NCBI RefSeq assembly: GCF_023910635.1 | Contig: NZ_JAAVVZ010000004.1 | Span: 1 to 64,000 of the forward strand | DNA length: 64,000 nt | Reading direction: 5' to 3' | DNA from: Sphingorhabdus sp. | GTDB lineage: Bacteria; Pseudomonadota; Alphaproteobacteria; Sphingomonadales; Sphingomonadaceae | In this document: in pieces, positions 1-7,899 of the stretch | How the letters are laid out: every line of letters starts with the position of its first letter | Numbering within the stretch: position 1 is the stretch's first letter | Program-made: the position numbers and the translations under genes | Notes under the pieces: generated by a model | The model's database searches: none | Seen by the model: only the letters and a program-made list of their open reading frames with translations | What the model was told of the DNA's origin: nothing

Positions 1-60
1 CCCTATGAATCACCGATCCTACAAAAAGGGAATCCCCTAAATTACAAATCTGCCAAAGTA

Positions 61-153
61 GTGCTAGGGTCAGGACCACTTAAACCCATCTTCGCGGTTT
101 GAGGCCATTTTGACGCCGCGAAGGTGGATTTAAGTGGCCTTGACCCTAAGCAC
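61..153. repeat. Long imperfect hairpin, repeat family A
   Basis: The arms at 61-97 and 115-153 are near-perfect inverted copies, each with the core TAGGGTCAGGACCACTTAAA or its slightly diverged complement, around an 18-base spacer. The same core recurs at 48118-48134, 49040-49056 and 57352-57371. It looks like a REP-type or miniature mobile palindrome sitting just upstream of the pirin gene. No transposase lies nearby. Confidence 0.8.
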
Positions 154-185
154 ATCAAAAACACCCTGCTAAAGGCGTTCGTGAC

Positions 186-899
186 ATGACCGACATAAAG
201 ACCAAGTTTGAAATTCGTCCTTTTGAAACGCTCGGTGCGGCGAACCTTGGCTGGCTTGACGCACATCACCATTTTTCATTCGGCAGTTATCACGACGCTG
301 CACGGATGGACTGGGGTGCAATCCGCGTGTGGAATGATGACGTGATTGCGCCGCAGTCGGGCTTTCCTCCCCATCCGCATGCCGATATGGAAATCATCAC
401 TTATGTCCGCACTGGCGCGATTACGCACAAGGACAGTCTTGGCAATGAAGGTCGCACGGCGGCGGGCGATGTGCAGGTCATGAGCGCGGGCAGCGGTATC
501 CGGCATGCCGAATATAATCTGGAGAATGAACCAACCACGCTTTTCCAGATATGGATCATACCCAACCGAACCGGCGGCGCGCCAAGCTGGGGCGCAAAGC
601 CATTTCCCAAGGGTGAAAGGTCGGGCGCATGGCAAATCCTTGCCAGCGGCTTTGACGAAGATAATGACGCCCTGCCCATCCGCACCGACGCCCGCGTGCT
701 CGGCGCGACCATCAAAGCGGGCGACAGCCTGGAATATGCTGTCGGCGCAAAGCGGCATGCCTATATGGTGGCGGCAACCGGCGCGATTGAAATCGACGGG
801 CAGCGCGCGAATGCCCGCGACGGTGTGGCAATCGGCGAAGGTAAGGTCATGATCACGGCCATGGAAGACGCCGAAATCGTTCTGGTAGACTCGCGTTAA
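186..899 (+). CDS. Pirin family protein
   Basis: A 237-residue bicupin of the pirin/YhaK type. The N-terminal cupin carries the metal-binding signature PPHPHADMEI near residues 60-70, and the region GSGIRHAEYN near residue 103 holds further metal-ligand candidates. Bacterial pirins are iron-binding proteins, some with quercetin 2,3-dioxygenase activity and some acting as redox sensors; which applies here cannot be told. The ATG at 186 follows an AAAGG-like ribosome site. The gene is the first of a same-strand run with arfB and msrC and sits just downstream of a hairpin repeat. The family call is firm and the substrate is unknown. Confidence 0.9.
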   Translation: MTDIKTKFEIRPFETLGAANLGWLDAHHHFSFGSYHDAARMDWGAIRVWNDDVIAPQSGFPPHPHADMEIITYVRTGAITHKDSLGNEGRTAAGDVQVMSAGSGIRHAEYNLENEPTTLFQIWIIPNRTGGAPSWGAKPFPKGERSGAWQILASGFDEDNDALPIRTDARVLGATIKAGDSLEYAVGAKRHAYMVAATGAIEIDGQRANARDGVAIGEGKVMITAMEDAEIVLVDSR

Positions 900-924
900 T
901 CCATGCGTGTGATATTGGCAAAAT

Positions 925-1353
925 GTGGCGATGGCTGTTACAGCCGTCATTATGGCCTTTGACCTTCCCGAAGAATATCTTGAAGAAACCTTCTTGGCCT
1001 CCACCGGGCCGGGCGGGCAGAATGTCAACAAGGTCGCCACCGCCTGTCAATTGCGTGTCGATGTCTATGCGCTGGGTCTGCAACCTTATGCCTTCCGTCA
1101 GTTAAAAATCCTCGCGGGTAGCAAGATGACGATATCGGGTGAACTGATTGTCACAGCCCGCAGTCACCGCACGCGGGAGGCCAACCGCCAGGATGCCCGT
1201 GCGCGTGTGATCGATCTGATCGACCGCGCACATATCCGCCAACCCCGCCGCGTCGCCACCAAACCAAGCAAAGCCGCCAAGGCACGGCGGGTTGATGCCA
1301 AAAAGGGCCGATCCACGATCAAGAAAAACCGTGGCAAGGTCAGTTTCGATTGA
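925..1353 (+). CDS. arfB: Alternative ribosome-rescue peptidyl-tRNA hydrolase ArfB (YaeJ)
   Basis: This 142-residue protein has the class-I release-factor motif TGPGGQNVNK (GGQ at residues 30-32), which places the catalytic Gln in the peptidyl transferase centre. It ends in a lysine/arginine-rich tail (KPSKAAKARR...KKNRGKVSFD) that in ArfB enters the mRNA channel of stalled ribosomes. The length fits ArfB (about 140 residues) and excludes full release factors. The start is either the GTG at 925 or the ATG at 931. It lies 25 nt after the pirin gene and 12 nt before the sulfoxide reductase gene, so the three may be co-transcribed. Confidence 0.93.
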   Translation: MAMAVTAVIMAFDLPEEYLEETFLASTGPGGQNVNKVATACQLRVDVYALGLQPYAFRQLKILAGSKMTISGELIVTARSHRTREANRQDARARVIDLIDRAHIRQPRRVATKPSKAAKARRVDAKKGRSTIKKNRGKVSFD

Positions 1354-1365
1354 GAAGGCAAGAAA

Positions 1366-1848
1366 ATGTACACGTTTGAAATTGATACCACAGTACCTAA
1401 ATCCGAAGTGTACGCAGAAATGGTCCGCTCTGCCGATGCGTTGACCAGCGGTGAGCCTGATGCCGTCGCCAATATGGCGAATATCGCCGCCTTGCTTTGG
1501 GAATATCTGCCGGACGTAAACTGGACGGGTTTCTACCGCGTGGTCGATGGCGAACTTGTCCTTGGGCCCTTTCAGGGCAAGGCAGCCTGCATTCGGATAC
1601 CCTTTGGCAAAGGTGTATGTGGGACCGCGGCGCAATCGGGCGAGACGCAGTTGGTGGAAGACGTCCACGACTTCCCCGGCCATATTGCCTGCGATGCCAA
1701 TAGCGCGTCGGAACTGGTGGTGCCTGTGAGGCGTAATGGCACAGTTATCGCGGTGATTGACCTCGACAGCCCAACACTGAACCGCTTTGATGCCGAAGAC
1801 GCAAAGGGTGTTGAGCTGCTTGCACGAATGATTGCGGACAGAATTTGA
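1366..1848 (+). CDS. msrC: Free methionine-(R)-sulfoxide reductase (GAF domain)
   Basis: A 160-residue single GAF domain that reduces free L-methionine-(R)-sulfoxide in the cytosol using thioredoxin. The three cysteines characteristic of the E. coli YebR/fRMsr family are all present: Cys75 in KAACIRIPF, Cys85 in GKGVCGTAA and the resolving/catalytic Cys109 in FPGHIACDAN. WTGFYR near residue 53 and the length are typical of the family. The ATG at 1366 is 12 nt after arfB. Thioredoxin reductase is encoded at 32711 in this window. The assignment is strong because the catalytic triad is intact. Confidence 0.93.
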   Translation: MYTFEIDTTVPKSEVYAEMVRSADALTSGEPDAVANMANIAALLWEYLPDVNWTGFYRVVDGELVLGPFQGKAACIRIPFGKGVCGTAAQSGETQLVEDVHDFPGHIACDANSASELVVPVRRNGTVIAVIDLDSPTLNRFDAEDAKGVELLARMIADRI

Positions 1849-1900
1849 CGGCACCTCTCAATGCCTTCGTCCTGATACTGTTTGGTTGAACGGCGCAGCC

Positions 1901-2662
1901 TCACGGCCGGTTCAATAGCACTTCAGTATCGGGATCGAAACATTCCCACCCATCAGGCCCAAGGCGCTCCAACGGCCTATAGCGGGTCTTATAATGCATC
2001 CGTTCCGCACCATTCACCCAATATCCCAAATAGACATAAGGAAGCCCTGCGGCCTTTGCGCGCAAAATATGGTCCATGATGATGAAGTTGCCAAGACCAG
2101 ATCGGCCCGCAATCTCGGGATTGTAAAAGCTGTAGATCATCGACATGCCGTCGCTCTGCTGATCGGTCAGGCACGCGCCGACCAATTCGCCAATCCGGCC
2201 GAATCGGGGCGAAGTCCGGTATTCAATAACTTGGCTGCGCACGGGCGATTGTTCGACCATGTCCGCATAATCCATATCATCCATATTCGCCATGCCACCG
2301 TCGGGATGGCGGGACGAAAGATAACGGCTTAAAAGGTCATATTGCTCGGTCGTTGACCAAGGGCGGCAGGCGCTAACAACCAGATCGGCGTTGCGCCGCA
2401 AAATTCGGCGCTGTGTGGCGTTAGGCCGGAATTCGTCCGTGCGCACGCGCACCGATACGCAGGCCTTACATTCCGGGCAACTTGGCCGGTAAGCGACATT
2501 CTGACTGCGGCGAAAACCAATACGACCAAGCGCTTCGTTCAGTTCATCGGCATGGTTGCCGTTGAGCTCGGTAAAGACTTTCCGTTCGGTTCTGCCCGGT
2601 AGATAAGGACAAGGGCCAGGGCTGGTTACAAAAAATCGCGGAAAACGGACTGGTGCGCTCAT
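1901..2662 (-). CDS. bpt: Aspartate/glutamate leucyltransferase (Bpt type)
   Basis: A 253-residue aminoacyl-tRNA-protein transferase that adds Leu (or Arg) to N-terminal Asp/Glu of substrates, feeding the N-degron/ClpS-ClpAP route. The N-terminal cysteines CPYLPGR and [12 protein letters not shown], and the C-terminal GNAT-like core with SMIYSFYNP and [11 protein letters not shown], are family hallmarks. The usual length is about 240-255 residues. It converges on msrC and lies downstream of the divergently spaced ilvA promoter region. Whether it transfers Leu or Arg cannot be read from the sequence; the Bpt-like form is the usual one in Sphingomonadales. Confidence 0.92.
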   Translation of the reverse strand: MSAPVRFPRFFVTSPGPCPYLPGRTERKVFTELNGNHADELNEALGRIGFRRSQNVAYRPSCPECKACVSVRVRTDEFRPNATQRRILRRNADLVVSACRPWSTTEQYDLLSRYLSSRHPDGGMANMDDMDYADMVEQSPVRSQVIEYRTSPRFGRIGELVGACLTDQQSDGMSMIYSFYNPEIAGRSGLGNFIIMDHILRAKAAGLPYVYLGYWVNGAERMHYKTRYRPLERLGPDGWECFDPDTEVLLNRP

Positions 2663-2767
2663 ATTCTCTCCGCTGGGCAGCCTTGGCCTTTAATCTATTA
2701 TTTACCTTTTATGCACACCTCAACCAATGCTGGAAAGCGTATTTACCATCTTTCTTGCGATGCGTGA

Positions 2768-3988
2768 TTATTTGTTCAGCTCTACCCGCTCGACCTTGTA
2801 GCCAGCAACATTCAAACCATCAACAAGTCCTTGTAATTGATTGGCATCCCGCGCTTCGCATTCAATGTCGGTGATCAACCCCTTGGCTGGCAGGGTCGTA
2901 AAAATCCGCTGATGGTAAATTTCGATGATGTTGATGTTATGCTCGTTGAACAAACGCATCACCTTGTACAGCGCGCCGGGGCGGTCCTGAAGGGTCAAAC
3001 GCAAACGCGCCAAACGACCGGACCGCGCAAGGTCACGCAAAAGGACGTTTGCTAACAACCGCGTATCGATATTACCGCCGCACAAGACGACACCAACATT
3101 CTTGCCTGAAAATTTCTCAGGATAGGCCATCACCGCAGCAAGGCCCGCCGCACCGGCACCTTCGGCAACGGTCTTTTCAATCTGCAGCAGTAGGCTGACC
3201 GCAGTTTCCAATTCCGCCTCATTCACAAGTACAATTTCGTCGACCAGTTCGCGGATGACTTCGCTGGTGAATGTGCCGGGTATTTTGACCGCTATGCCTT
3301 CCGCCAAAGTGTCGCCTTCGCATGGCATCTGCAGATTATTCAGCAAAGCATACATGGATGGGTAAAGCTCGGCTTGAACGCCGATGAGGCCGATATCGGG
3401 CTTCAACGCGCGCGCGGCCGTCCCCATGCCAGATAGCAAGCCGCCGCCGCCAATAGGTACTACCAACATATCAAGGGACGGGATGCTCTCGAGCATTTCA
3501 AGCGCAACAGTGCCCTGCCCTGCGGCAACATTGGGGTCATCAAAAGGATGCACAAAGGTCAACCCCTGCTCGGCCTCAAGCTGCCGTGCATGTTTGTAGG
3601 CGTCGTCAAAAGTCTCACCAAACAGCACAACTTTGCCGCCAACACTCTCAGTCTGCATGACCTTAACCGTTGGCGTTGGCACTGGCATGACGATGGTCAC
3701 TGGAATGCCAAGGCGGGTACCATGATAGCTCAGCCCCTGCGCATGGTTCCCCGCCGACGCCGCGATCACGCCCTTGTTGCGTTGTTCTTCCGAAAGCAGA
3801 AGGATCGCGTTCAGCGCGCCGCGCTCCTTATAGGCTGCCGTAAACTGCAAGTTTTCAAACTTCAGGTAAATATTTGCGCCCGTCAGCTTCGACAAAGTCT
3901 GGCTGTGCAGGGTCGGTGTTGCCACGATGGAATCGCGAATACGGTCATGGGCGGCGCGGACATGGTCCAGGGTCAATAAGTCAGACAT
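2768..3988 (-). CDS. ilvA: Threonine ammonia-lyase with C-terminal ACT domain
   Basis: A 406-residue PLP enzyme converting threonine to 2-oxobutanoate and ammonia, the entry to isoleucine synthesis or threonine catabolism. The Schiff-base lysine is in FTAAYKERGA (K54). The PLP-phosphate loop VPIGGGGLLSGM and the substrate loop SAGNHAQG are present. The last ~80 residues (LTLQDRPGALYKVMRLFNEH...) form one ACT domain. The length matches the short IlvA/TdcB-with-ACT form common in alphaproteobacteria rather than the 510-residue E. coli IlvA. The neighbour at 4044 is divergent, 55 bp away. Confidence 0.93.
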   Translation of the reverse strand: MSDLLTLDHVRAAHDRIRDSIVATPTLHSQTLSKLTGANIYLKFENLQFTAAYKERGALNAILLLSEEQRNKGVIAASAGNHAQGLSYHGTRLGIPVTIVMPVPTPTVKVMQTESVGGKVVLFGETFDDAYKHARQLEAEQGLTFVHPFDDPNVAAGQGTVALEMLESIPSLDMLVVPIGGGGLLSGMGTAARALKPDIGLIGVQAELYPSMYALLNNLQMPCEGDTLAEGIAVKIPGTFTSEVIRELVDEIVLVNEAELETAVSLLLQIEKTVAEGAGAAGLAAVMAYPEKFSGKNVGVVLCGGNIDTRLLANVLLRDLARSGRLARLRLTLQDRPGALYKVMRLFNEHNINIIEIYHQRIFTTLPAKGLITDIECEARDANQLQGLVDGLNVAGYKVERVELNK

Positions 3989-4043
3989 ATAAAAGGCCCT
4001 AACGCATCTGGTGTTAACTGAAAACAGACATTAAGACCAAATA

Positions 4044-4913
4044 ATGACCAGAATAGCTTTTATCGGATTGGGCGTCATGGGCGGCCCGATGGCACGGCAT
4101 CTCAAACAGGCGGGGCATGATTTGACGGTGTATAACCGTTCGCGTGCCAAGGCCGAAAAATGGGCCGAAGCTTATGGCGGCACGCTTGCCACCTCGCCAG
4201 CAGACGCGGCCAAAGACGCCGAGGTCGTCATTAGCTGTGTCGGCACGGATGACGACCTGTCGGGCGTGACGCTTGGCCGCGACGGGGCATTCTCGGCGAT
4301 GACCAAGGGCAGCCTGTATATTGACCATACAACGGTTTCCGCACGGATTGCGCGGCAGCTCGGCGTGGAGGCGAAATCACGGGGGTTATTGATCGTCGAC
4401 GCGCCCGTGACCGGCGGGCAGGCGGGCGCAGAGAACGGCACCTTGTCCATCATGTGTGGCGGGACCGAATCTTCTGTTGCGGCAGCTTCACTTATTATCG
4501 CGGCTTACTCCAAACGTATCGTACATGTAGGCGGTCCCGGCACGGGTCAGATCACGAAAATGTGCAATCAAATCGCCTTTGCTGGCGTTATACAATCCTT
4601 GTCGGAGGCGCTGCGTTTTGCGCAGTCCGCTGAACTGGACGTTGAAAAGGTATATGAAGCCATTTCCGGCGGCGCGGCGCAAAGCTGGCAAATGGATAAT
4701 CGCTGGGCGACGATGGCAGAGGATAAGTTCGATTTCGGCTTTGCGGTCGATTGGATGCGCAAGGACCTTGGATTAGCATTCGAAGAAGCCCGCGCGGTCG
4801 GCGCGACTTTACCCATCACTGCAATAATTGATCAGTTTTACGCCGATGTGCAGCATATGGGCGGGGGTAGGCTAGATACCAGTGCGATTGTGAAAAGATT
4901 GCCTAAAGGATGA
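4044..4913 (+). CDS. NAD(P)-dependent beta-hydroxyacid dehydrogenase (3-hydroxyisobutyrate dehydrogenase family)
   Basis: The 289 residues begin with a Rossmann motif (FIGLGVMGGPMARHL). The substrate-site signature DAPVTGGQAGAENGTLSIM and the catalytic-lysine helix GTGQITKMCNQ (Lys near 172) of the HIBADH/tartronate-semialdehyde reductase superfamily follow. These enzymes oxidise short 3-hydroxy acids; the exact substrate is not determinable. The stop overlaps the next start (ATGA at 4910-4913), and the third gene also overlaps by one base. It is therefore the first gene of a translationally coupled three-gene operon running to 7701. Confidence 0.88.
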   Translation: MTRIAFIGLGVMGGPMARHLKQAGHDLTVYNRSRAKAEKWAEAYGGTLATSPADAAKDAEVVISCVGTDDDLSGVTLGRDGAFSAMTKGSLYIDHTTVSARIARQLGVEAKSRGLLIVDAPVTGGQAGAENGTLSIMCGGTESSVAAASLIIAAYSKRIVHVGGPGTGQITKMCNQIAFAGVIQSLSEALRFAQSAELDVEKVYEAISGGAAQSWQMDNRWATMAEDKFDFGFAVDWMRKDLGLAFEEARAVGATLPITAIIDQFYADVQHMGGGRLDTSAIVKRLPKG

Positions 4914-6685
4914 AAAAACCCGCATTATCCATGGCGTTCGGTCGTAAAGCTCCATCCTCGTTCCAAGCCCCGTTTGTGTCAAACAAGACATGGCTATTTC
5001 TGAAATTATGCGCGATCGCCCTGTTCGCGAGCACTGCCGCATCGCCCGCATGCGCCGATGGGCTTGTCGAAAACGTTAACGGCATCACGCTCGACGAGGA
5101 TGGCAAGGTCATCCGCTTTAACGCCATGCTGGTGGGTAGCGACGGTAAGGTGACGGAGCTGCTCACCAAAAAGGATAAGCTTCCCAAGCAACTCGATTTC
5201 CGCTTGGACGGACGCGGCGCGACATTGTTACCCGGTCTGATTGATGCGCATGGCCATGTCATGGGCCTTGGCTTCCAATTGCTGACTCTCGACCTTTCTG
5301 CGACCAACAGCCTTTCCGAGGCACAAGCCGCGATCAAGGCCTATGCCGCAAAATATCCCGAACGCCGCTGGATTATTGGTCGCGGTTGGAACCAGGAAAA
5401 ATGGGGCCTTGGTCGTTTCCCGACGGCCCAAGACCTTGATGCCGCCGTCAGCGACCGTCCCGTCTGGCTTGAGCGGGTCGATGGCCATGCGGGCTGGGCA
5501 AACAGTCGCGCCATGGACATCGCTGGCGTAAATGCGACAACAAAATCTCCGCCAGGTGGGCGTATCGAACTTATCAGCGGAAAGCCAACCGGCATATTTG
5601 TTGACGCCGCAGCGGTTCTGGTTGGCAAATTTGTGCCCGCACCCAAGCCGCTAGAACGCGATATTGCCTTGGGAGAGGCGCAGAAGAAACTCCATAGCTT
5701 AGGCATCACCGCCATTGCCGACATGGGCACAACTATGGACGATTGGCAAAGCTATCGCCGCGCAGGCGATGCTGGCTGGTTGACGTTGCGGATCTTCGCA
5801 TATGCTGGCGGCATCGACAATATGGTCGCCATTGCCGGTCCGCGGCCAAGCCCATGGCTGTATAATGACAAGCTCCGGCTTGGCGGGGTGAAGCTATATC
5901 TCGATGGCGCCTTGGGCAGCCGAGGGGCGTGGTTGAAAAAACCTTATGCTGATGCACCGGGCCAGACAGGCCTCCAATTTCTCGCCAGCGCGGAAATTCG
6001 CAACCTGATGGTCCGCGCATCCATGGATGGCTTCCAGACCGCCGTTCATGCCATTGGCGACGCCGCCAATGCGGAAGTCATCAGCGCGATTGAGGAATTG
6101 TCCGAAACCTACAAGGGTGATCAACGCTGGCGGATTGAACATGTCCAAATCGTTGATCCCGCCGATCTGCAAAAGCTTGGAAAATATGGCATCATTTCCT
6201 CGATGCAGCCGGTGCACCAGACATCCGACCGGCTTATGGCTGAAGCACGGCTTGGGCCAGAACGGCTGAACGGTGCCTATGCGTGGCAGTCGATTGCACG
6301 CGCCGGGGGCAAACTCGCTTTTGGTTCCGACGTGCCGGTGGAATCGGCGGATCCCTTTGCTGGCCTTGCCGCCGCGATAACGCGCGAAGATGCCGAAGGC
6401 CAACCCTTTGGCGGCTGGCGGCCAGAAGAGCGCGTGTCACGCGAACAGGCGCTTGCCGGTTTTACGACAGGCGCGGCCTATGCTGCTTTTGCAGAGGGCA
6501 AATTTGGTTCGCTGACGCCAGGGCATTATGCCGACTTCATCTTAATAGATGTCGACCCTTTGCTTGCAAGCCTCCGAGAATTGCGTCATGCAACCGTCAA
6601 GGAAACGTGGGTGGGCGGACGGCCTGTCTATAAAAATGCTGCAGCAAATGCTGCAGACGAAAAAATGAACGGAGAGAAACGATAA
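4910..6685 (+). CDS. Exported amidohydrolase (YtcJ-like metal-dependent hydrolase)
   Basis: A 591-residue amidohydrolase with an N-terminal hydrophobic stretch (LFLKLCAIALFASTAASPACA, residues about 27-47) ending in a signal-peptidase-like site, so it is probably periplasmic. Metal-binding elements are DAHGHVMGLG, AVHAIGDAAN, RIEHVQI and FGSDVPVES, in the order expected for the YtcJ/amidohydrolase-3 group. Substrates in this group are poorly known (amides, carbamates or hydantoin-like compounds). It overlaps the upstream dehydrogenase by 4 bp and the downstream reductase by 1 bp, suggesting one catabolic route. Confidence 0.88.
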   Translation: MKKPALSMAFGRKAPSSFQAPFVSNKTWLFLKLCAIALFASTAASPACADGLVENVNGITLDEDGKVIRFNAMLVGSDGKVTELLTKKDKLPKQLDFRLDGRGATLLPGLIDAHGHVMGLGFQLLTLDLSATNSLSEAQAAIKAYAAKYPERRWIIGRGWNQEKWGLGRFPTAQDLDAAVSDRPVWLERVDGHAGWANSRAMDIAGVNATTKSPPGGRIELISGKPTGIFVDAAAVLVGKFVPAPKPLERDIALGEAQKKLHSLGITAIADMGTTMDDWQSYRRAGDAGWLTLRIFAYAGGIDNMVAIAGPRPSPWLYNDKLRLGGVKLYLDGALGSRGAWLKKPYADAPGQTGLQFLASAEIRNLMVRASMDGFQTAVHAIGDAANAEVISAIEELSETYKGDQRWRIEHVQIVDPADLQKLGKYGIISSMQPVHQTSDRLMAEARLGPERLNGAYAWQSIARAGGKLAFGSDVPVESADPFAGLAAAITREDAEGQPFGGWRPEERVSREQALAGFTTGAAYAAFAEGKFGSLTPGHYADFILIDVDPLLASLRELRHATVKETWVGGRPVYKNAAANAADEKMNGEKR

Positions 6686-7701
6686 TGCGCGCATGGACAT
6701 TGGCTAGCCGCCCAGTTGGGCTTCCGAACAACAGCAATTTTGCCATTGTTGAACATCCCGACGCGCCCCTTGGCGCGGATGAGTTTCGGGTAACCAATGG
6801 CTGGCTGTCGGTCGATCCCTATATGCGTGGACGCATGAACGATGCAAAAAGCTATGCCGACCCGTTCATGTTGGGCGAACCCATGACTGGCGGCGCAGTT
6901 GGCACTGTGACCGAAAGCAACAATGCCGATTTTCCCGTTGGCGCAAAGGTGCTGCACATGGCGGGCTGGCGTGACACAGTCGTCTTTGGCGGCGGCAAAA
7001 CGCCTCCTGCCGGAATGCCGCCGGTGAAACTGCCTGACCTTGGCGTGCCAGACCAACATTGGTTAAGCATCATCGGCATGCCCGGCGGCACCGCATGGTT
7101 CGGCCTGCTTAAAGTTGCTGAAGCCAAGGCTGGCGAAGTGATCTTCGTGTCGGCTGCGGCCGGCGCCGTAGGCTCCACAGTGACCCAAATTGCCAAAGCC
7201 AAGGGCATGAAAGTCATTGGCTCGGCCGGTGGTGCCGACAAATGCGCGTGGGTAAAAGAACTGGGTGCGGACGCCGTGATTGACTATAAATCCGGCAAGG
7301 TGCTTCCGCAGTTAATGACTGCGCTAAAGGATATGGGCGAAACCGGTATTGACGTGTATTTCGACAATGTTGGCGGCGAACATTTTGACGCCGCGCTTGC
7401 CACATCAAAGGAATGGGCGCGCTTCGCCATTTGCGGCATGATTGATGTCTACAACGACTTCAAGGCGCAACCTATGCAGTATCTACCGATGATCATTGGC
7501 AAAAGGATCATGATTAAAGGCTTCCTCTACCCTGATTTCTACGCCCAAGTACCAGAGTTTAATGCGGACATGTCGGCCCTCATTCAATCGGGCGCTGTGA
7601 AAGGCCGCGAGACCGTGAAGGACGGTCTGGAAAAAACCCCTGAAGCTTTCATCGGACTGTTCAGCGGCGAAAACACCGGCAAAATGCTCGTTAAGCTCTA
7701 A
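6685..7701 (+). CDS. NADP-dependent zinc-free MDR oxidoreductase (CurA/YncB-like)
   Basis: A 338-residue medium-chain reductase. The nucleotide loop SAAAGAVGSTVTQIAK is present and the zinc-binding cysteines of alcohol dehydrogenases are absent. The segment SVDPYMRGRM near residue 50 is typical of the leukotriene B4 12-hydroxydehydrogenase/CurA group, which reduces alpha,beta-unsaturated ketones or aldehydes. Translation is coupled to the amidohydrolase through a TAATG overlap. A perfect palindrome followed by four T residues closes the operon at 7704-7725. Confidence 0.9.
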   Translation: MRAWTLASRPVGLPNNSNFAIVEHPDAPLGADEFRVTNGWLSVDPYMRGRMNDAKSYADPFMLGEPMTGGAVGTVTESNNADFPVGAKVLHMAGWRDTVVFGGGKTPPAGMPPVKLPDLGVPDQHWLSIIGMPGGTAWFGLLKVAEAKAGEVIFVSAAAGAVGSTVTQIAKAKGMKVIGSAGGADKCAWVKELGADAVIDYKSGKVLPQLMTALKDMGETGIDVYFDNVGGEHFDAALATSKEWARFAICGMIDVYNDFKAQPMQYLPMIIGKRIMIKGFLYPDFYAQVPEFNADMSALIQSGAVKGRETVKDGLEKTPEAFIGLFSGENTGKMLVKL

Positions 7702-7703
7702 CG

Positions 7704-7728
7704 CAAAATGCTGCGCAGCATTTTGTGT
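7704..7728 (+). terminator. Probable intrinsic terminator after the 4044-7701 operon
   Basis: A perfect 22-bp palindrome (CAAAATGCTGC/GCAGCATTTTG) starts 3 nt after the stop codon. The T residues of the 3' arm are followed by GTGTAT, so the U-tract is short and termination may be partial. Confidence 0.55.
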
Positions 7729-7864
7729 ATGGCGCGCGAGAACTGTAATCCAAAACGCACGGTTTCCGCGACGTCAAAGCCACTAATGTTGCAATTTTGA
7801 CGCACAATAATAATTTAATGATTTTTGCGGTTAACGCCAATGACATTCGTGCGCCCTTTCGCTA

Positions 7865-7887
7865 AATTGTCACAAAATGTGTCAATT
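7865..7887. promoter_or_regulatory. Inverted repeat, candidate operator for the TonB receptor
   Basis: AATTGTCACA-AAA-TGTGTCAATT is a 10+3+10 inverted repeat with one mismatch. It lies immediately before the ribosome site AGGAGAG and the ATG at 7900. The geometry suits a dimeric repressor; the regulator is unknown and it does not resemble the Fur box found at 60093. Confidence 0.4.
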
Positions 7888-7899
7888 AGGAGAGAAAAT

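Noticed and set aside
276-1040. 254-residue minus-strand frame opposite pirin and arfB
   Set aside because: It is antisense to two clear genes and its residue composition is typical of a shadow frame.
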